Below are positions 16,012 through 26,887 of a stretch of 64,000 nt of DNA, piece after piece. The number at the start of each line of letters is the position of its first letter. The first letter of the stretch is position 1. The stretch lies in assembly GCF_022829585.1 (NCBI RefSeq), contig NZ_JAKSYC010000163.1:25598-89597 (forward strand), given 5' to 3'. The position numbers were made by a program, and so were the translations under genes. Source of the stretch: Methylobacterium sp. J-026 (lineage in GTDB: Bacteria > Pseudomonadota > Alphaproteobacteria > Rhizobiales > Beijerinckiaceae). The notes under the pieces are model-generated. The model was not told where the DNA came from. It ran no database searches and saw only the letters and a program-made list of their open reading frames with translations.

Positions 16012-17325
16012 ATGAGCGGCATCACCACGGGTGCGACGACCCGGCATGCGGACGGCCAGACCCGCTCCACGCGCGCGCTGCGCGGCCTCGACGCGCTGAA
16101 CTTCTCCCTGGCGGACGTGCGGGACGGGCTCGGCCCCTACCTCGCCATCTACCTGATCGCCGTGCGCGGCCCCGACCAGGGCTGGAACGAGGCCACCACG
16201 GGCCTCGTGATGACCATCGCGGGCATCCTCGGCCTCGTGGCGCAGACACCGGCCGGCGCGCTGATCGACGCCACCAACCACAAGCGCGCCATCGTGATCG
16301 CCGGCGCCATCGCGGTGACGGCGAGCTGCCTGATCCTGCCGTTCATCGCGAATTTCTACCTCGTGACCGCGACCCAATCGATCGCCCACGTCGCCGGCAC
16401 GATCTTCCCGCCGGCCCTGGCCGCGATCACCCTAGGGGTCGTCGGCCCAAAAATGTTCGCCAAGAGGATCGGCCGCAACGAGGGCTTCAACCATGCCGGC
16501 AACGCGGTCTCGGCCGCGGTCGCGGGCGGCCTCGCCTACTTCTTCGGGCCGGTGGTGGTGTTCTGGATCATGGGCATCCTGGCGGCCCTCTCGATCGGCG
16601 CCATGCTGATGGTGCCGGCCGAGGCCATCGACAACGACCTCGCCCGCGGCATGACCGAGGGCGAGGTGCAGACACAGGAGAAGCCCTCGGGCCTCGCCAC
16701 GCTGCTGCAGAACCGGGCCTTGCTGCTGTTCGCGGTGCTCTGCGCGATCTTCCACCTCGCCAACGCGGCGATGCTGACCTCGGTGGGCCAGCTGCTCACC
16801 CACCTCTCGGGCAAGGACCACGCGACGTCCCTGATCGCCGTCTGCATCGTCGCCGCGCAATGCGTGATGGTGCCGGTGGCGATCTTCGTCGGCGCCAAGG
16901 CCGACGTGATCGGCCGCAAGCCGATCTTCCTCGCGGCCTTCGGCGTGCTCGCCCTGCGCGGCGTGCTCTACACCCTGTCGAACAACCCGTTCTGGCTGGT
17001 CGGCGTCCAGCTCCTCGACGGGATCGGCGCCGGCGTCTACGGCGCGCTGTTCCCGATCGTCGTGGCCGATCTCACCCGCGGCGGCGGCCGCTTCAACGCG
17101 GCCCAGGGCGCGGTCGCCACGGCCCAGGGCGTGGGCGCCTCGCTCAGCGCGACCTTCGCGGGGGTCATCATCGTCTCGGCCGGCTATTCCACGGCGTTCC
17201 TGGCGCTCGCGGCCATCGCCGGCCTGGGCTTCGTCCTCTACCTCACACTGATGCCCGAGACCCGCGGTACCACCACCGCCGGGAGCGAGGCCGGTCTACC
17301 GCCGGCCGTCCCGGCGAGCGCCTGA
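16012..17325 (+). CDS. MFS transporter
   Basis: The 437-residue protein has about 12 membrane spans. Early segments are DVRDGLGPYLAIYLIAV and GLVMTIAGILGLVAQTPAGA, and the loop reads ADVIGRKPIFLAAFGVLALRG. It resembles a poorly characterised MFS group (YfkF/drug-efflux-like) more than sugar-acid carriers. ATG 16012 is chosen in the context GGACCAGGATG; longer starts would extend into non-conserved sequence. It lies 140 bases after the sigma54-type regulator and could be its target, but no clear -24/-12 promoter (GG-N10-GC) was recognised between them. Confidence 0.78.
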   Translation: MSGITTGATTRHADGQTRSTRALRGLDALNFSLADVRDGLGPYLAIYLIAVRGPDQGWNEATTGLVMTIAGILGLVAQTPAGALIDATNHKRAIVIAGAIAVTASCLILPFIANFYLVTATQSIAHVAGTIFPPALAAITLGVVGPKMFAKRIGRNEGFNHAGNAVSAAVAGGLAYFFGPVVVFWIMGILAALSIGAMLMVPAEAIDNDLARGMTEGEVQTQEKPSGLATLLQNRALLLFAVLCAIFHLANAAMLTSVGQLLTHLSGKDHATSLIAVCIVAAQCVMVPVAIFVGAKADVIGRKPIFLAAFGVLALRGVLYTLSNNPFWLVGVQLLDGIGAGVYGALFPIVVADLTRGGGRFNAAQGAVATAQGVGASLSATFAGVIIVSAGYSTAFLALAAIAGLGFVLYLTLMPETRGTTTAGSEAGLPPAVPASA

Positions 17326-17398
17326 TCGGATGCGAAGCGGGCGCGTCTATCCCCGAGCGGGCGCGTCCGTTCAGAGAGCGTGAGCCGTTGCCGCTCGC

Positions 17399-17602
17399 TC
17401 AGCCGAGCGCGGCGACCACGGCCGCGGGGATTATCGCCTCGGGTGGGGCCTTGCGCGAGACGTAGTAGAGATTGACCGCGCGCCAGAAGGCGCTCTGCTC
17501 CTCGACCGAGCGGCGGGCGAGGGATTTTTCCAGGATCGACAGGGCGGCCCGTGCGGGCTCGCTCCGCTCGAGTTCCTCGAGCAGGCCGGCGAGATGCGGC
17601 AT
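17399..17602 (-). CDS. Small hypothetical protein
   Basis: The 67-residue protein, MPHLAGLLEELERSEPARA and onward, is mostly helical and amphipathic, with a Leu/Glu-rich N-terminal half and AVNLYYVSRKAPPEAIIPAA near the end. A strong ribosome site, GGAGG, lies about 8 bases before ATG 17602, which supports real translation. It is divergent from the asparaginase gene and convergent with the carrier gene. I do not recognise the family and no function can be inferred. Confidence 0.6.
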   Translation of the reverse strand: MPHLAGLLEELERSEPARAALSILEKSLARRSVEEQSAFWRAVNLYYVSRKAPPEAIIPAAVVAALG

Positions 17603-17684
17603 GGGGCTTACCTCCGAGCGGACACCAACTTCAGTAACGCCCGGGCTCCTCTAACGATCCGTTGCGCGCCTCCATCCCGCATGA

Positions 17685-18887
<1,203 letters not shown>

Positions 18888-18937
18888 GGGCGGAAACGCC
18901 TTCGATCTCCGCCGCGGCGGTGAAAGACCAAGCGCAT

Positions 18938-18966
18938 CCCCCTCCCCCTCTGCGGGGGAGGGAGGG
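18938..18966. repeat. C-rich/G-rich hairpin repeat, copy 2
   Basis: CCCTCCCCCTCTGCGGGGGAGGG-type hairpin, shared almost exactly with 4291-4315. It lies between ansB and edd and may terminate or stabilise the ansB transcript. Confidence 0.6.
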
Positions 18967-19096
18967 CACGCATCAGTTGCGCGCCGGCCGGGTTACATCC
19001 CGCAGCGCACCCTTTAGATATGGGCTCGCGACGCAGCCGCGCCGGTCGCGGCCCCGTCGGGGGCGGTCCGTCTGCACCGAGCCTGGAGGAACGAGC

Positions 19097-20923
19097 ATGA
19101 CCGAGCTTCATCCCGAGGTCGCGGCGGTCACCGAGCGTGTCGTGGCACGCTCCCGCCAGACCCGGCGCGCCTATCTCGACCTGATCGCCCGCGAGCGTGA
19201 GGCGGGGGTCCGGCGCGGCACCCTCGCCTGCGGCAACCTCGCCCACGGCTTCGCGGCCTCCGGCGAGGACAAGGCGGCGATCCGCGACGAGCGGACGGTG
19301 ATGAATATCGGCATCGTCACCGCCTATAACGACATGCTGTCGGCCCATCAGCCCTACGGGCGCTATCCCGAGCAGATCAAGCTGTTCGCCCGGGAGCGCG
19401 GCGCTACCGCCCAGGTGGCGGGCGGCACGCCGGCCATGTGCGATGGCGTCACCCAGGGCCAGAGCGGCATGGAGCTGTCGCTGTTCTCCAGGGACACGAT
19501 TGCCCTCTCCACCGCGGTGGGCTTGAGCCACGGCATGTTCGACGGCGCGGCTCTGCTCGGCATCTGCGATAAGATCGTGCCGGGCCTGCTGATCGGGGCG
19601 CTCCGCTTCGGCCACCTGCCGACGATCCTGATCCCGGCCGGGCCGATGCCCTCGGGGCTCGCCAACAAGGAGAAGCAGCGGATCCGCCAGCTCTACGCCG
19701 AGGGCAAGGTCGGCCGCGCGGAACTCCTCGAATCCGAGTCGGCCTCCTATCACGGCGCCGGGACCTGCACGTTCTACGGCACCGCCAATTCCAACCAGAT
19801 GATGATGGACATGATGGGCCTGCACATGCCGGGCGCGTCCTTCATCAATCCCGGCACGAAGCTGCGCCAGGCCGTGACCCGGGCGGCGATCCACCGGCTC
19901 ACGGAGATCGGCGGCGCCGGCAACGATTACCGGCCGCTCGGCCACTGCGTCGACGAGAAGGCGATCGTGAACGCCGCGGTCGGCCTGCTCGCCACGGGCG
20001 GATCGACCAATCACGCGATCCACCTGCCCGCCATCGCCCGCGCCGCCGGCATCGTGATCGACTGGGCGGATCTCGACCAGCTGTCCAACGCGGTGCCGCT
20101 GATCGCCCGGGTCTACCCGAACGGCGCGGGCGACGTGAACCACTTCCACGCCGCCGGCGGCATGAGCTTCGTGATGGCCGCGCTCCTGGATGCCGGCCTC
20201 CTGCACGACGACATTCTGACGGTGGCGGGCCAGTCCCTGCGCGACCATGCCCGCGACCCCAAGCTTGCCGGAGAAGAGCTGGTCTTCGAGGACGCCGTGG
20301 CGGAGAGCCTGGACGAGGCGATGCTGCGCCGGCCCGCCACCCCGTTCCAGCCGGACGGCGGCATGCGGCTGGTGCAGGGCAATCTCGGCCGGGCGACGTT
20401 CAAGACCAGCGCCGTAGAGGAGAGCCGCCGGACCATCGAGGCCCCGGCCCGGGTGTTCTCCGATCAGGACGACGTGCTCAAGGCCTTCAAGGCGGGCGAG
20501 CTGGAGCGGGACGTCGTGGTGGTGGTCCGGTTCCAGGGCCCGAAGGCCAACGGCATGCCGGAGCTGCACAAGCTCACCCCGCCGCTCGGCGTGCTCCAGG
20601 ACCGCGGCCACAAGGTCGCCCTGGTCACGGATGGCCGCATGTCGGGGGCGTCCGGCAAGGTGCCGGCCGCGATCCACCTGAGCCCGGAGGCGCTGGGCGG
20701 CGGCCCGATCGGGCGGATCCGTGACGGCGACATCGTCCGGCTCAGCGCGGCCGACGGGCTGCTGGAGGTGCTGGTCGACGACGCGGAACTCGCCGCCCGC
20801 CCCGAGGCCGAGGCGCCGGCGCCGGCACAGGGCACCGGGCGGGAGCTGTTCGCCTTCATGCGCCACGGGGCCGACACGGCGGAGCGCGGCGCTTCGGCGA
20901 TGCTCGCCGCCGCCGGCCTCTGA
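19097..20923 (+). CDS. edd: Phosphogluconate dehydratase
   Basis: This 608-residue Entner-Doudoroff enzyme converts 6-phosphogluconate to 2-keto-3-deoxy-6-phosphogluconate in the cytoplasm, using a 4Fe-4S cluster. It has IlvD/Edd signatures: [58 protein letters not shown], and near the C-terminus [17 protein letters not shown]. Cluster cysteines appear in the CDGV, CDKI and GTCTFYG contexts. ATG 19097 follows GGAGG. The length is that of Edd, and the eda gene starts 22 bases later. zwf and pgl, often adjacent in other bacteria, are not in this window. Confidence 0.95.
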   Translation: MTELHPEVAAVTERVVARSRQTRRAYLDLIAREREAGVRRGTLACGNLAHGFAASGEDKAAIRDERTVMNIGIVTAYNDMLSAHQPYGRYPEQIKLFARERGATAQVAGGTPAMCDGVTQGQSGMELSLFSRDTIALSTAVGLSHGMFDGAALLGICDKIVPGLLIGALRFGHLPTILIPAGPMPSGLANKEKQRIRQLYAEGKVGRAELLESESASYHGAGTCTFYGTANSNQMMMDMMGLHMPGASFINPGTKLRQAVTRAAIHRLTEIGGAGNDYRPLGHCVDEKAIVNAAVGLLATGGSTNHAIHLPAIARAAGIVIDWADLDQLSNAVPLIARVYPNGAGDVNHFHAAGGMSFVMAALLDAGLLHDDILTVAGQSLRDHARDPKLAGEELVFEDAVAESLDEAMLRRPATPFQPDGGMRLVQGNLGRATFKTSAVEESRRTIEAPARVFSDQDDVLKAFKAGELERDVVVVVRFQGPKANGMPELHKLTPPLGVLQDRGHKVALVTDGRMSGASGKVPAAIHLSPEALGGGPIGRIRDGDIVRLSAADGLLEVLVDDAELAARPEAEAPAPAQGTGRELFAFMRHGADTAERGASAMLAAAGL

Positions 20924-20945
20924 GACCGTAGGGGAGTCGCCGAGC

Positions 20946-21575
20946 ATGAACGATCTGGCTAGCATCGACGCGCTGATGCGCTCCGTGCCCGTCATCCCGG
21001 TCCTGGTGATCGAGGACGTGGCCCAGGCCCGGCCCATCGCCGAGGCCCTGGTGAAGGGCGGTCTCACCGCCCTGGAGGTGACCCTGCGTACGCCGGCGGC
21101 CCTCGACGTGATCCGGGAGATGGCTCGGGTCGAGGGCGCGGTGGTCGGGGCCGGGACGGTCCTCAATCCCCGCGACCTCGACAACGCCCTGGCGGCGGGG
21201 GCCGAATTCATCGTCTCGCCGGGCCTGACCGAGCCCCTCACCGACGCCGCGAAGGCGAACGGCGTCCCCTACCTGCCGGGCGTCGCCACGGCCGCCGACA
21301 TCATGCGCGGCCTCGATTCCGGGCTCGACCGGTTCAAGTTCTTCCCGGCCGAGTCCGCGGGCGGGATCAAGGCGCTGAAGGCACACGCGGCGGTGTTCGG
21401 CGCGGTGCGGTTCTGCCCGACGGGGGGAATCACCGAGGCGAGCGCCCCGGACTGGCTGGCGATCCCGTCCGTGCTCTGCGTCGGCGGCAGCTGGGTGGTG
21501 AAGCCCGACACGCTGGATCCCGCGGCGATCGAGATGGCGGCACGGGCGGCCGCGGGGCTGCGGACGGGGGCTTAG
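20946..21575 (+). CDS. eda: KDPG aldolase
   Basis: The 209-residue class I aldolase splits 2-keto-3-deoxy-6-phosphogluconate into pyruvate and glyceraldehyde 3-phosphate. The catalytic Glu is in [11 protein letters not shown] and the Schiff-base Lys in [19 protein letters not shown] and [19 protein letters not shown] are the expected surrounding motifs. ATG 20946 follows GGGGAG. It forms an operon with edd (22-base gap). No frameshift or other oddity was seen. Confidence 0.95.
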   Translation: MNDLASIDALMRSVPVIPVLVIEDVAQARPIAEALVKGGLTALEVTLRTPAALDVIREMARVEGAVVGAGTVLNPRDLDNALAAGAEFIVSPGLTEPLTDAAKANGVPYLPGVATAADIMRGLDSGLDRFKFFPAESAGGIKALKAHAAVFGAVRFCPTGGITEASAPDWLAIPSVLCVGGSWVVKPDTLDPAAIEMAARAAAGLRTGA

Positions 21576-21658
21576 CGCGCTTCAGGGCGACCTGCCGCAT
21601 ATGGCCCTACCCGCGCACAGAGGGGGGAGTGAGCGCGTCCGCTCCGGGGCCGCCTGCC

Positions 21659-23809
21659 TCACTCCGCGGGCAGCGGCTCCCGCCGCGACCGCGGCACGAA
21701 CACGCCGCCCTCCGGCTCCAGCGTGATGCGCCGGTCATGGAAGGCGTCCAGCGTCGAGCGGTGGCCGATCGAAACGATCGTCGTCCCGGGCAGGCGCTCG
21801 CGCAGCATCCGATAGAGCGCCGCCTCGGAGGGCTCGTCCAGCGAGGCCGTGGCCTCGTCGAGGAACAGCCATTCCGGCTTGGACAGGATGGCCCGGGCGA
21901 TGGCGAGCCGTTGCTGCTCGCCCCCCGACAGCCGCCGCTCCCACGTGTCGATCTCGTCCAGGCGGTCCGCCAGCTGGGGCAGTTGCGCCGCCGTCAGGGC
22001 ATCCCTGATCGCCGCGTCCGAGAACTGGTCGACGGTGTTCGGATAGACAACGGCCCCGCGGAGCGTGCCCTGGGGGATGTAGGGCCGCTGCGGCAGGACC
22101 AGTGCCGATTGCCCGGCCGGCACGTCCACCCGGCCCTTGCCGAACGGCCAGATCCCCGCGATGGCCCGGAACAGGGTCGACTTGCCCGATCCGGATGGCC
22201 CGGTGACCAGGGTCGCGCCGCCCCGCGGCAGCGTTAGCGCGTCGGCGGTGACGATCGGCCGGCCGTCCGGCAGGGCGAGCACCAGGCCGCGGGCGGTGAC
22301 GTCGCCGGCCGTGTCGTTGCCCTGGACGAGGCCGTAGCCGGCCGTCTCCAATGCCTCGGCCTTGGTCATCGCCCGCCGGAAGGAGCCGAGACGATTGGTG
22401 TTGGCCTTGTAGGCGGCGAGCGTCGTGTAGGAGTCGACGAAGAACGACAGGGAACTCTGCACCTGCCCGAAGGCCTGCGAGGTCTGCTGCAGGGCACCCA
22501 GGGTGATCTTCTTGGCGAAGAAGGACGGCGCGGCCAGCACCATCGGGAAGATCACGCTCGCCTGCCGGTAGCTGAAGGTGAAGGCGATCAGCTTGATGCG
22601 GCGGAAGATGATGCCGACGTAGTTGTCGATGACGCTGTGGAACAGCGTCGAGAGCCGGGAGGCCTCCGCGCGCTCGCCGCGCAGCAGCGCGATCTGCTCC
22701 GAATAGATGCGATTGCGGGCGAGCGCGAAGCGGAAATTCGCCTCGACTTGCTCCTGCCGGAAATCGAGCCCGATCAGCGGCCGACCGATCAGGTGGGTGA
22801 GCCATGTGCCCACCACGGCGTAGCCGATCACCAGCCAGACCAGGAAGCCCGGGATCACCGCGTCGGTGAACGGCACGACGAAGTCGCGCGACAGGGTCCA
22901 GAGGATCACCATGAACGAGACCAGCTGCGCGGCCTGGCTCAGCAGCCGGATCGACAGGGTCGTCGTCTGAACGATGAAGCTGTTGACGTCGGCCTGGATG
23001 CGCTGATCGGGGTTGTCGGCCTCCTCGTCGGTGAACGGGATGCGATAATGCGTGCCGTTGCCGAGCCAGCGCTCGTACAGGCTGTGGGTCAGCCACGTGC
23101 GCCAGCGGATGAGCAGCGAGGAATCAACGAACAGGTCGAACATGCCGATGGCGATGTTCAGGGTCGCCAGCGGTACGAACACCCAGAGCAGCTGGTACCA
23201 GAAGGCGTTGGCGTCGTATTCCTGCAGCGCATTATAGATGTCGCGGTAGAAGAAGTTGAACCGCAGCGTCAGCGCCACGTCGGCGAAGTTCACGAAGATC
23301 GACAGGGCGACGAGGTTGCGGCCGATCCGGCCCTCCGTGGTTCCGAACCAGCGGAACAGGCCGATCTCCTTGGTGGGTTTGTCGCGGTTGGCGAAGTACG
23401 GATCGGCGATGTTGGTGATCGCCCGGATCGGCTCGAGATAGGCGATGCCGAGCACGATCGCGGCGAACACCACCGCGCCCGTGGCCGCGAAGGCCGGGGG
23501 GAGCAGGGCCGCGACCACCGACGGGAGCAGGCCAAGGGCGGCGACGGTCTTCGATCCGGCGAGCAGCAGGTAGCCGACGCCGTAGACCGAGACGAACACC
23601 TTCAGATAGGCCGAGATTCCGTTGGAGGCGATCAGGATGCCGGCCATCGCGAATCCGGCCAGCGAGACGTAGAGCGGCGGGCTCGGGATGCCCGGCAGCG
23701 CCAGCAGGATCAGCGCGGCTACGGCCGTGAGCACGGCCTGGATCCCGAGCCCGGTCCTGAGTGCGGCCACGCGTGTCTCCCGTCGCAACGCGCCCAGTGA
23801 GGGGCGCAA
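21659..23809 (-). CDS. SbmA/YddA-like ABC transporter (fused permease and ATPase)
   Basis: The 716-residue protein joins a long membrane domain of about 8 spans to a C-terminal ATPase. The TM2 block has the SbmA/BacA-type features GMFDLFVDSSLLIRWRTWL, RWLGNGTHYRI and NPDQRIQADVNSF. The ATPase shows Walker A TGPSGSGKSTLF, signature LSGGEQQRLAIARA and Walker B EWLFLDEATASLD. In relatives this YddA/ABCD-type group handles peptides, very-long-chain fatty-acid derivatives or vitamins; the substrate here is unknown. The first ~110 residues carry extra hydrophobic spans. It is monocistronic and convergent with eda. Confidence 0.85.
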   Translation of the reverse strand: MRPSLGALRRETRVAALRTGLGIQAVLTAVAALILLALPGIPSPPLYVSLAGFAMAGILIASNGISAYLKVFVSVYGVGYLLLAGSKTVAALGLLPSVVAALLPPAFAATGAVVFAAIVLGIAYLEPIRAITNIADPYFANRDKPTKEIGLFRWFGTTEGRIGRNLVALSIFVNFADVALTLRFNFFYRDIYNALQEYDANAFWYQLLWVFVPLATLNIAIGMFDLFVDSSLLIRWRTWLTHSLYERWLGNGTHYRIPFTDEEADNPDQRIQADVNSFIVQTTTLSIRLLSQAAQLVSFMVILWTLSRDFVVPFTDAVIPGFLVWLVIGYAVVGTWLTHLIGRPLIGLDFRQEQVEANFRFALARNRIYSEQIALLRGERAEASRLSTLFHSVIDNYVGIIFRRIKLIAFTFSYRQASVIFPMVLAAPSFFAKKITLGALQQTSQAFGQVQSSLSFFVDSYTTLAAYKANTNRLGSFRRAMTKAEALETAGYGLVQGNDTAGDVTARGLVLALPDGRPIVTADALTLPRGGATLVTGPSGSGKSTLFRAIAGIWPFGKGRVDVPAGQSALVLPQRPYIPQGTLRGAVVYPNTVDQFSDAAIRDALTAAQLPQLADRLDEIDTWERRLSGGEQQRLAIARAILSKPEWLFLDEATASLDEPSEAALYRMLRERLPGTTIVSIGHRSTLDAFHDRRITLEPEGGVFVPRSRREPLPAE

Positions 23810-23919
23810 CCGGGCGCCCTTGGTCCCGGTCAGTGGCGAGATAGTGGCCGTGACCCCGCGCTGTCGCGTGAAACTTTCGTCATCGTCCGGGCCTGCGTCG
23901 ATTTATGCCGGCCGGCCGC

Positions 23920-24237
23920 TCACCAGTTCCATTCCTCGAAGCCCGGCTCGCGGCAATGATAGCCGATCGGGCATTGCGGGTTGTCGCGGGTGGGCACGAA
24001 GCGCAATTCGGCGATCTCGGAGCCGCTGCACTGGCCGGGGCCGCTGACGAAACGCTCGGGCGCCGCGCCGGCGGCGATCACCACGTCCCGCTCGCCTCTC
24101 ACCAATGCCATCGCCTCCGCGCAGGTCATCCGGGCCGTCATCGAGCCGCGCGGCGCCCGGGATTGGGCGAACGCCTCCGCCCCGGTCGCGACCGCGACGA
24201 GGTGCACGCACAGCAAGGCGAGGGCCAGCGGCCTCAT
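23920..24237 (-). CDS. Small secreted protein of unknown function
   Basis: From ATG 24237 the protein has 105 residues. MRPLALALLCVHLVAVATGA is a clear signal peptide, cleaved around residues 25-27. The mature part (~80 residues) has four cysteines (MTCAEAM, GQCSGSE, PQCPIGYHC), so two disulfides are likely in the periplasm. No good Shine-Dalgarno precedes this ATG; in-frame starts at 24255, 24282 or 24321 are possible. I do not recognise the family. It lies between the ABC transporter and the oxygenase on the other strand. Confidence 0.55.
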   Translation of the reverse strand: MRPLALALLCVHLVAVATGAEAFAQSRAPRGSMTARMTCAEAMALVRGERDVVIAAGAAPERFVSGPGQCSGSEIAELRFVPTRDNPQCPIGYHCREPGFEEWNW

Positions 24238-24444
24238 CAGACACGGGTCCAACATGCGCCCAGGAAGAAAGTCCGCGGGCATCGCACTATCCTGCACGGG
24301 CGGGCGGCCGGAGACTGTCACCGGAATGCGCCACCGGGCGGCTTTCGCCGTCGGACCGCCGCAATCGGCGGATTATGAGATTCCTGGAACGGCCGCCCGG
24401 CACGCCGGAGACGACGCGTCACCAGGGAGCCAAGGGATCCACCG

Positions 24445-25077
24445 ATGTCCGCCCTTTCGATCCTCGATATCTCGGCCATCCGCGCCGCGCCCGTGTCCCG
24501 CGAGCCCTACGCCTACACCCTCGGCAGCAACGTCCTGAACCCCAACGCGATCGACGCGATTCGCCGCGACTTCCCCGACATCGCCAAGCCCGGCTACCTC
24601 ACCGTGGACGAAGTCGCCCTGAAGGGCCGCTTCAAGGCGCTGATCGACGAGCTGGAGAGCGATGCCTTCTCGGAGATCCTGGGCGCGAAGTTCGGGATCG
24701 ACCTCGTCTCCTGCCCGCGGCTCACCACGATCATGCGGCGCAGCCAGCCGAAATACGGTTCGATCCACACCGACGGCCCCTCGAAGGTGCTGACGCTCCT
24801 CGTCTACATGAACGACGCCTGGGACGCGCCGGCCGCCGGCCGGCTGCGGGTGCTGTACGACGGCCGGAACTACGAGCCCTTCGCTGTCGAGGTGCCGCCG
24901 ACCATGGGGACGATGTTCGCGTTCCTGCGGGCCGACAATTCCTGGCACGGTCACGAGCCGTTCGAGGGCGAGCGGCGGGTGGTCCAGGTGGCGTGGCTGA
25001 AGGATGCCTCGGAGCTGGAACGCAAGCGCAAGCGCAACCGCACGGCGCAGTTCCTCAAGGGGATCTTCGGCCGCTGA
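24445..25077 (+). CDS. 2-oxoglutarate/Fe(II)-dependent oxygenase family protein
   Basis: The 210-residue protein has a jelly-roll dioxygenase core. The metal triad reads H108-x-D110 in GSIHTDGPSK, with the distal His in NSWHGHEPFEGERRVVQ, where Arg177 would bind 2-oxoglutarate. MRRSQPKYGSIH and LLVYMNDAWDAP resemble the prolyl 4-hydroxylase-like family. ATG 24445 follows GGGAG. Substrates in this family range from proteins to small metabolites and cannot be assigned here. The next gene begins 20 bases later, so they may be co-transcribed. Confidence 0.78.
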   Translation: MSALSILDISAIRAAPVSREPYAYTLGSNVLNPNAIDAIRRDFPDIAKPGYLTVDEVALKGRFKALIDELESDAFSEILGAKFGIDLVSCPRLTTIMRRSQPKYGSIHTDGPSKVLTLLVYMNDAWDAPAAGRLRVLYDGRNYEPFAVEVPPTMGTMFAFLRADNSWHGHEPFEGERRVVQVAWLKDASELERKRKRNRTAQFLKGIFGR

Positions 25078-25097
25078 ACGGACGCGAGGGTCGGACG

Positions 25098-25724
25098 ATG
25101 GGGGCGGTGGTGCTGGCGGATCCGGGCGGGGAACCTCGTTCCGTGTCCAGGCGTCGCTACGTGCTGCCGGTGCTCCTCGTCATCGGCTGGGCCGGGCTCT
25201 TCGCCTACAGCGCGGCCTACCTCACCGAGGACCTGCCCTTCCGGCCCCAGAAGCCTGAAGCGGCCTCACCCGCCGAAACCGCCTCCGGGCAGGCGCCGTC
25301 GCCGCGGCCGGTGGTCGTCCTCGACAGGCCGCGCGGCTCCGGCCCCGGGCCGGCCGCGGATGCGGTGCCGGCCGTCCAGGCCATTCGGGCGCCGGCTCCC
25401 CCGTCCCGTCCCGTCCCGGCGCCCGTCGGCGCCGAGTATGTCGGCCTCTGGGGGCCGCACCCCAACGCCTGCGCGGCCCGCTCGCGGCGGCGGGGCTACA
25501 TCCCGGCGATGATCGCGCAGGATCAGGCCCGGGCCGGCCGCACGCTCTGCACCTTCCACGACACGCGCCGCGCCGGAAACGCGTGGGTGACCGCGGCCGA
25601 GTGCAACGACCGCGGCCGCCGCTGGGCGTCACAGGTCCGGCTGACGGTGGAGGGCGATCACCTGACCTGGTCGAGCAGCCGCGGAACCGTGACCTACACC
25701 CGCTGCGGCCGGCGCGCGGGCTAG
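25098..25724 (+). CDS. Membrane-anchored protein with a four-cysteine C-terminal domain
   Basis: The 208-residue protein has one N-terminal membrane span (about 21-41, YVLPVLLVIGWAGLFAYS), a Pro/Ala-rich linker (about 50-110) and a compact C-terminal domain of about 90 residues. That domain starts YVGLWGPHPNACAARSRRRG and has four cysteines, including RTLCTFHD, AAECNDRG and YTRCG. Orientation suggests a periplasmic domain. I recall similar domains in Rhizobiales genomes, without known function. Its TAG stop shares a CTAG with the convergent lpxB stop. Confidence 0.66.
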   Translation: MGAVVLADPGGEPRSVSRRRYVLPVLLVIGWAGLFAYSAAYLTEDLPFRPQKPEAASPAETASGQAPSPRPVVVLDRPRGSGPGPAADAVPAVQAIRAPAPPSRPVPAPVGAEYVGLWGPHPNACAARSRRRGYIPAMIAQDQARAGRTLCTFHDTRRAGNAWVTAAECNDRGRRWASQVRLTVEGDHLTWSSSRGTVTYTRCGRRAG

Positions 25725-26887
25725 GCGTTCGACCGCTCGGCCGCCTCCAGCACGATCCGCGCGGCGGCCCGGCTCGGCGTGTCCGCATCACGGAGCCGCA
25801 TCCGCGCGTCGATCCGGGCGAGCGCCGCACATTGCGCCGCGCGCGCCGCGCCCCCCGTCAGGAGGGGCGACAGGGCTTCGGCGAGCCGTTCCGGCGTGCA
25901 ATCCGCCTGGACGAACTCCGGCATGGCGTTCTCGGCGAGGATCAGGTTCGGCAGAACGATGCTCGGGACCTGGATCAGCCGGCGGGCGATGACCTCCTCC
26001 ATCCGGGAGACCTTGTAGGCGACGACCATAGGGACGCCCGCCAGCGCCAGTTCCAGCGTCACGGTCCCCGAGGCCGCCAGCGCCGCGCGCGCGCCGCGGA
26101 ACGCCGCGTATTTCGGCGCCTCGCCGGTGACGATCCGCACAGGAGCCGGCCAATCCGCCGACAGGCGCTCGATCAGGGCGCGGTGGCGCGTCACGGCGGG
26201 CAGCACCGCCTCGACCGGCAGCACCCGCCCCAGCCGGGCGAGCGCCTGTCCGAAGACCGGCATCAGCCGCTCGATCTCGGACCGGCGGGACCCGGGCAGG
26301 ACCACGAGGCTGTACGGCTCCGCCTCCCGGTGCCGGAGATCCGCGCCGGCCGGGCGCAGCTCGGGCAGGCGCTCGATCAGCGGGTGCCCGACATAGGTGC
26401 AGGGCGGCCCCCCGAGCCGCAGATGCGCGTCGGGCTCGAAGGGCAGCAGCGCCAGCACGTGGTCGATGAACGGGCGCATGCCCTTCGCCCGCCAGGGGCG
26501 CCACGCCCAGACGCTCGGCGAAACGTAATCGATGATCGGGATGGCGGGGGCCGCCCTGCGCACCCGCTTGGCTACGGCGTGGGTGAAGCCGGGGCTGTCG
26601 ATGATCACGAGCACGTCCGGCCGGGCGCGCACCGCCGCCTCGGCGGTCTGGCGGATCCGCCGCAGGAGCGTGCGGGCGCGGGCAAGCACCGGCAGGTAGC
26701 CCATCACCGCGACGTCATCCAGGGGGAACAGGGAGGGGAAGCCCGCCTCCGCCATCGCCTCGCCCCCGACCCCCCCGAAGGCCGTATCGGGGGCCGTCTC
26801 GCGCAAAGCCCGCATCAGCTTGGCGCCGAGCTGGTCGCCGGAATCCTCGCCGGCGACCAGCCAGATGGTGGGTGATCGCGCCGTCAC
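25721..26887 (-). CDS. lpxB: Lipid-A-disaccharide synthase
   Basis: The 388-residue glycosyltransferase joins UDP-2,3-diacylglucosamine and lipid X to form the lipid A disaccharide at the inner membrane. It starts WLVAGEDSGDQLGAKLMRAL and has IDSPGFTHAVAKRVRR, YVSPSVWAWRPWR, TYVGHPLIERLPE and LPGSRRSEIERLMP, all family blocks. GTG 26887 overlaps the lpxI stop as GTGA, which decides the start. It is the last gene of the fabZ-lpxA-lpxI-lpxB operon. Its TAG stop overlaps the convergent gene's stop in a shared CTAG. Confidence 0.94.
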   Translation of the reverse strand: MTARSPTIWLVAGEDSGDQLGAKLMRALRETAPDTAFGGVGGEAMAEAGFPSLFPLDDVAVMGYLPVLARARTLLRRIRQTAEAAVRARPDVLVIIDSPGFTHAVAKRVRRAAPAIPIIDYVSPSVWAWRPWRAKGMRPFIDHVLALLPFEPDAHLRLGGPPCTYVGHPLIERLPELRPAGADLRHREAEPYSLVVLPGSRRSEIERLMPVFGQALARLGRVLPVEAVLPAVTRHRALIERLSADWPAPVRIVTGEAPKYAAFRGARAALAASGTVTLELALAGVPMVVAYKVSRMEEVIARRLIQVPSIVLPNLILAENAMPEFVQADCTPERLAEALSPLLTGGAARAAQCAALARIDARMRLRDADTPSRAAARIVLEAAERSNA

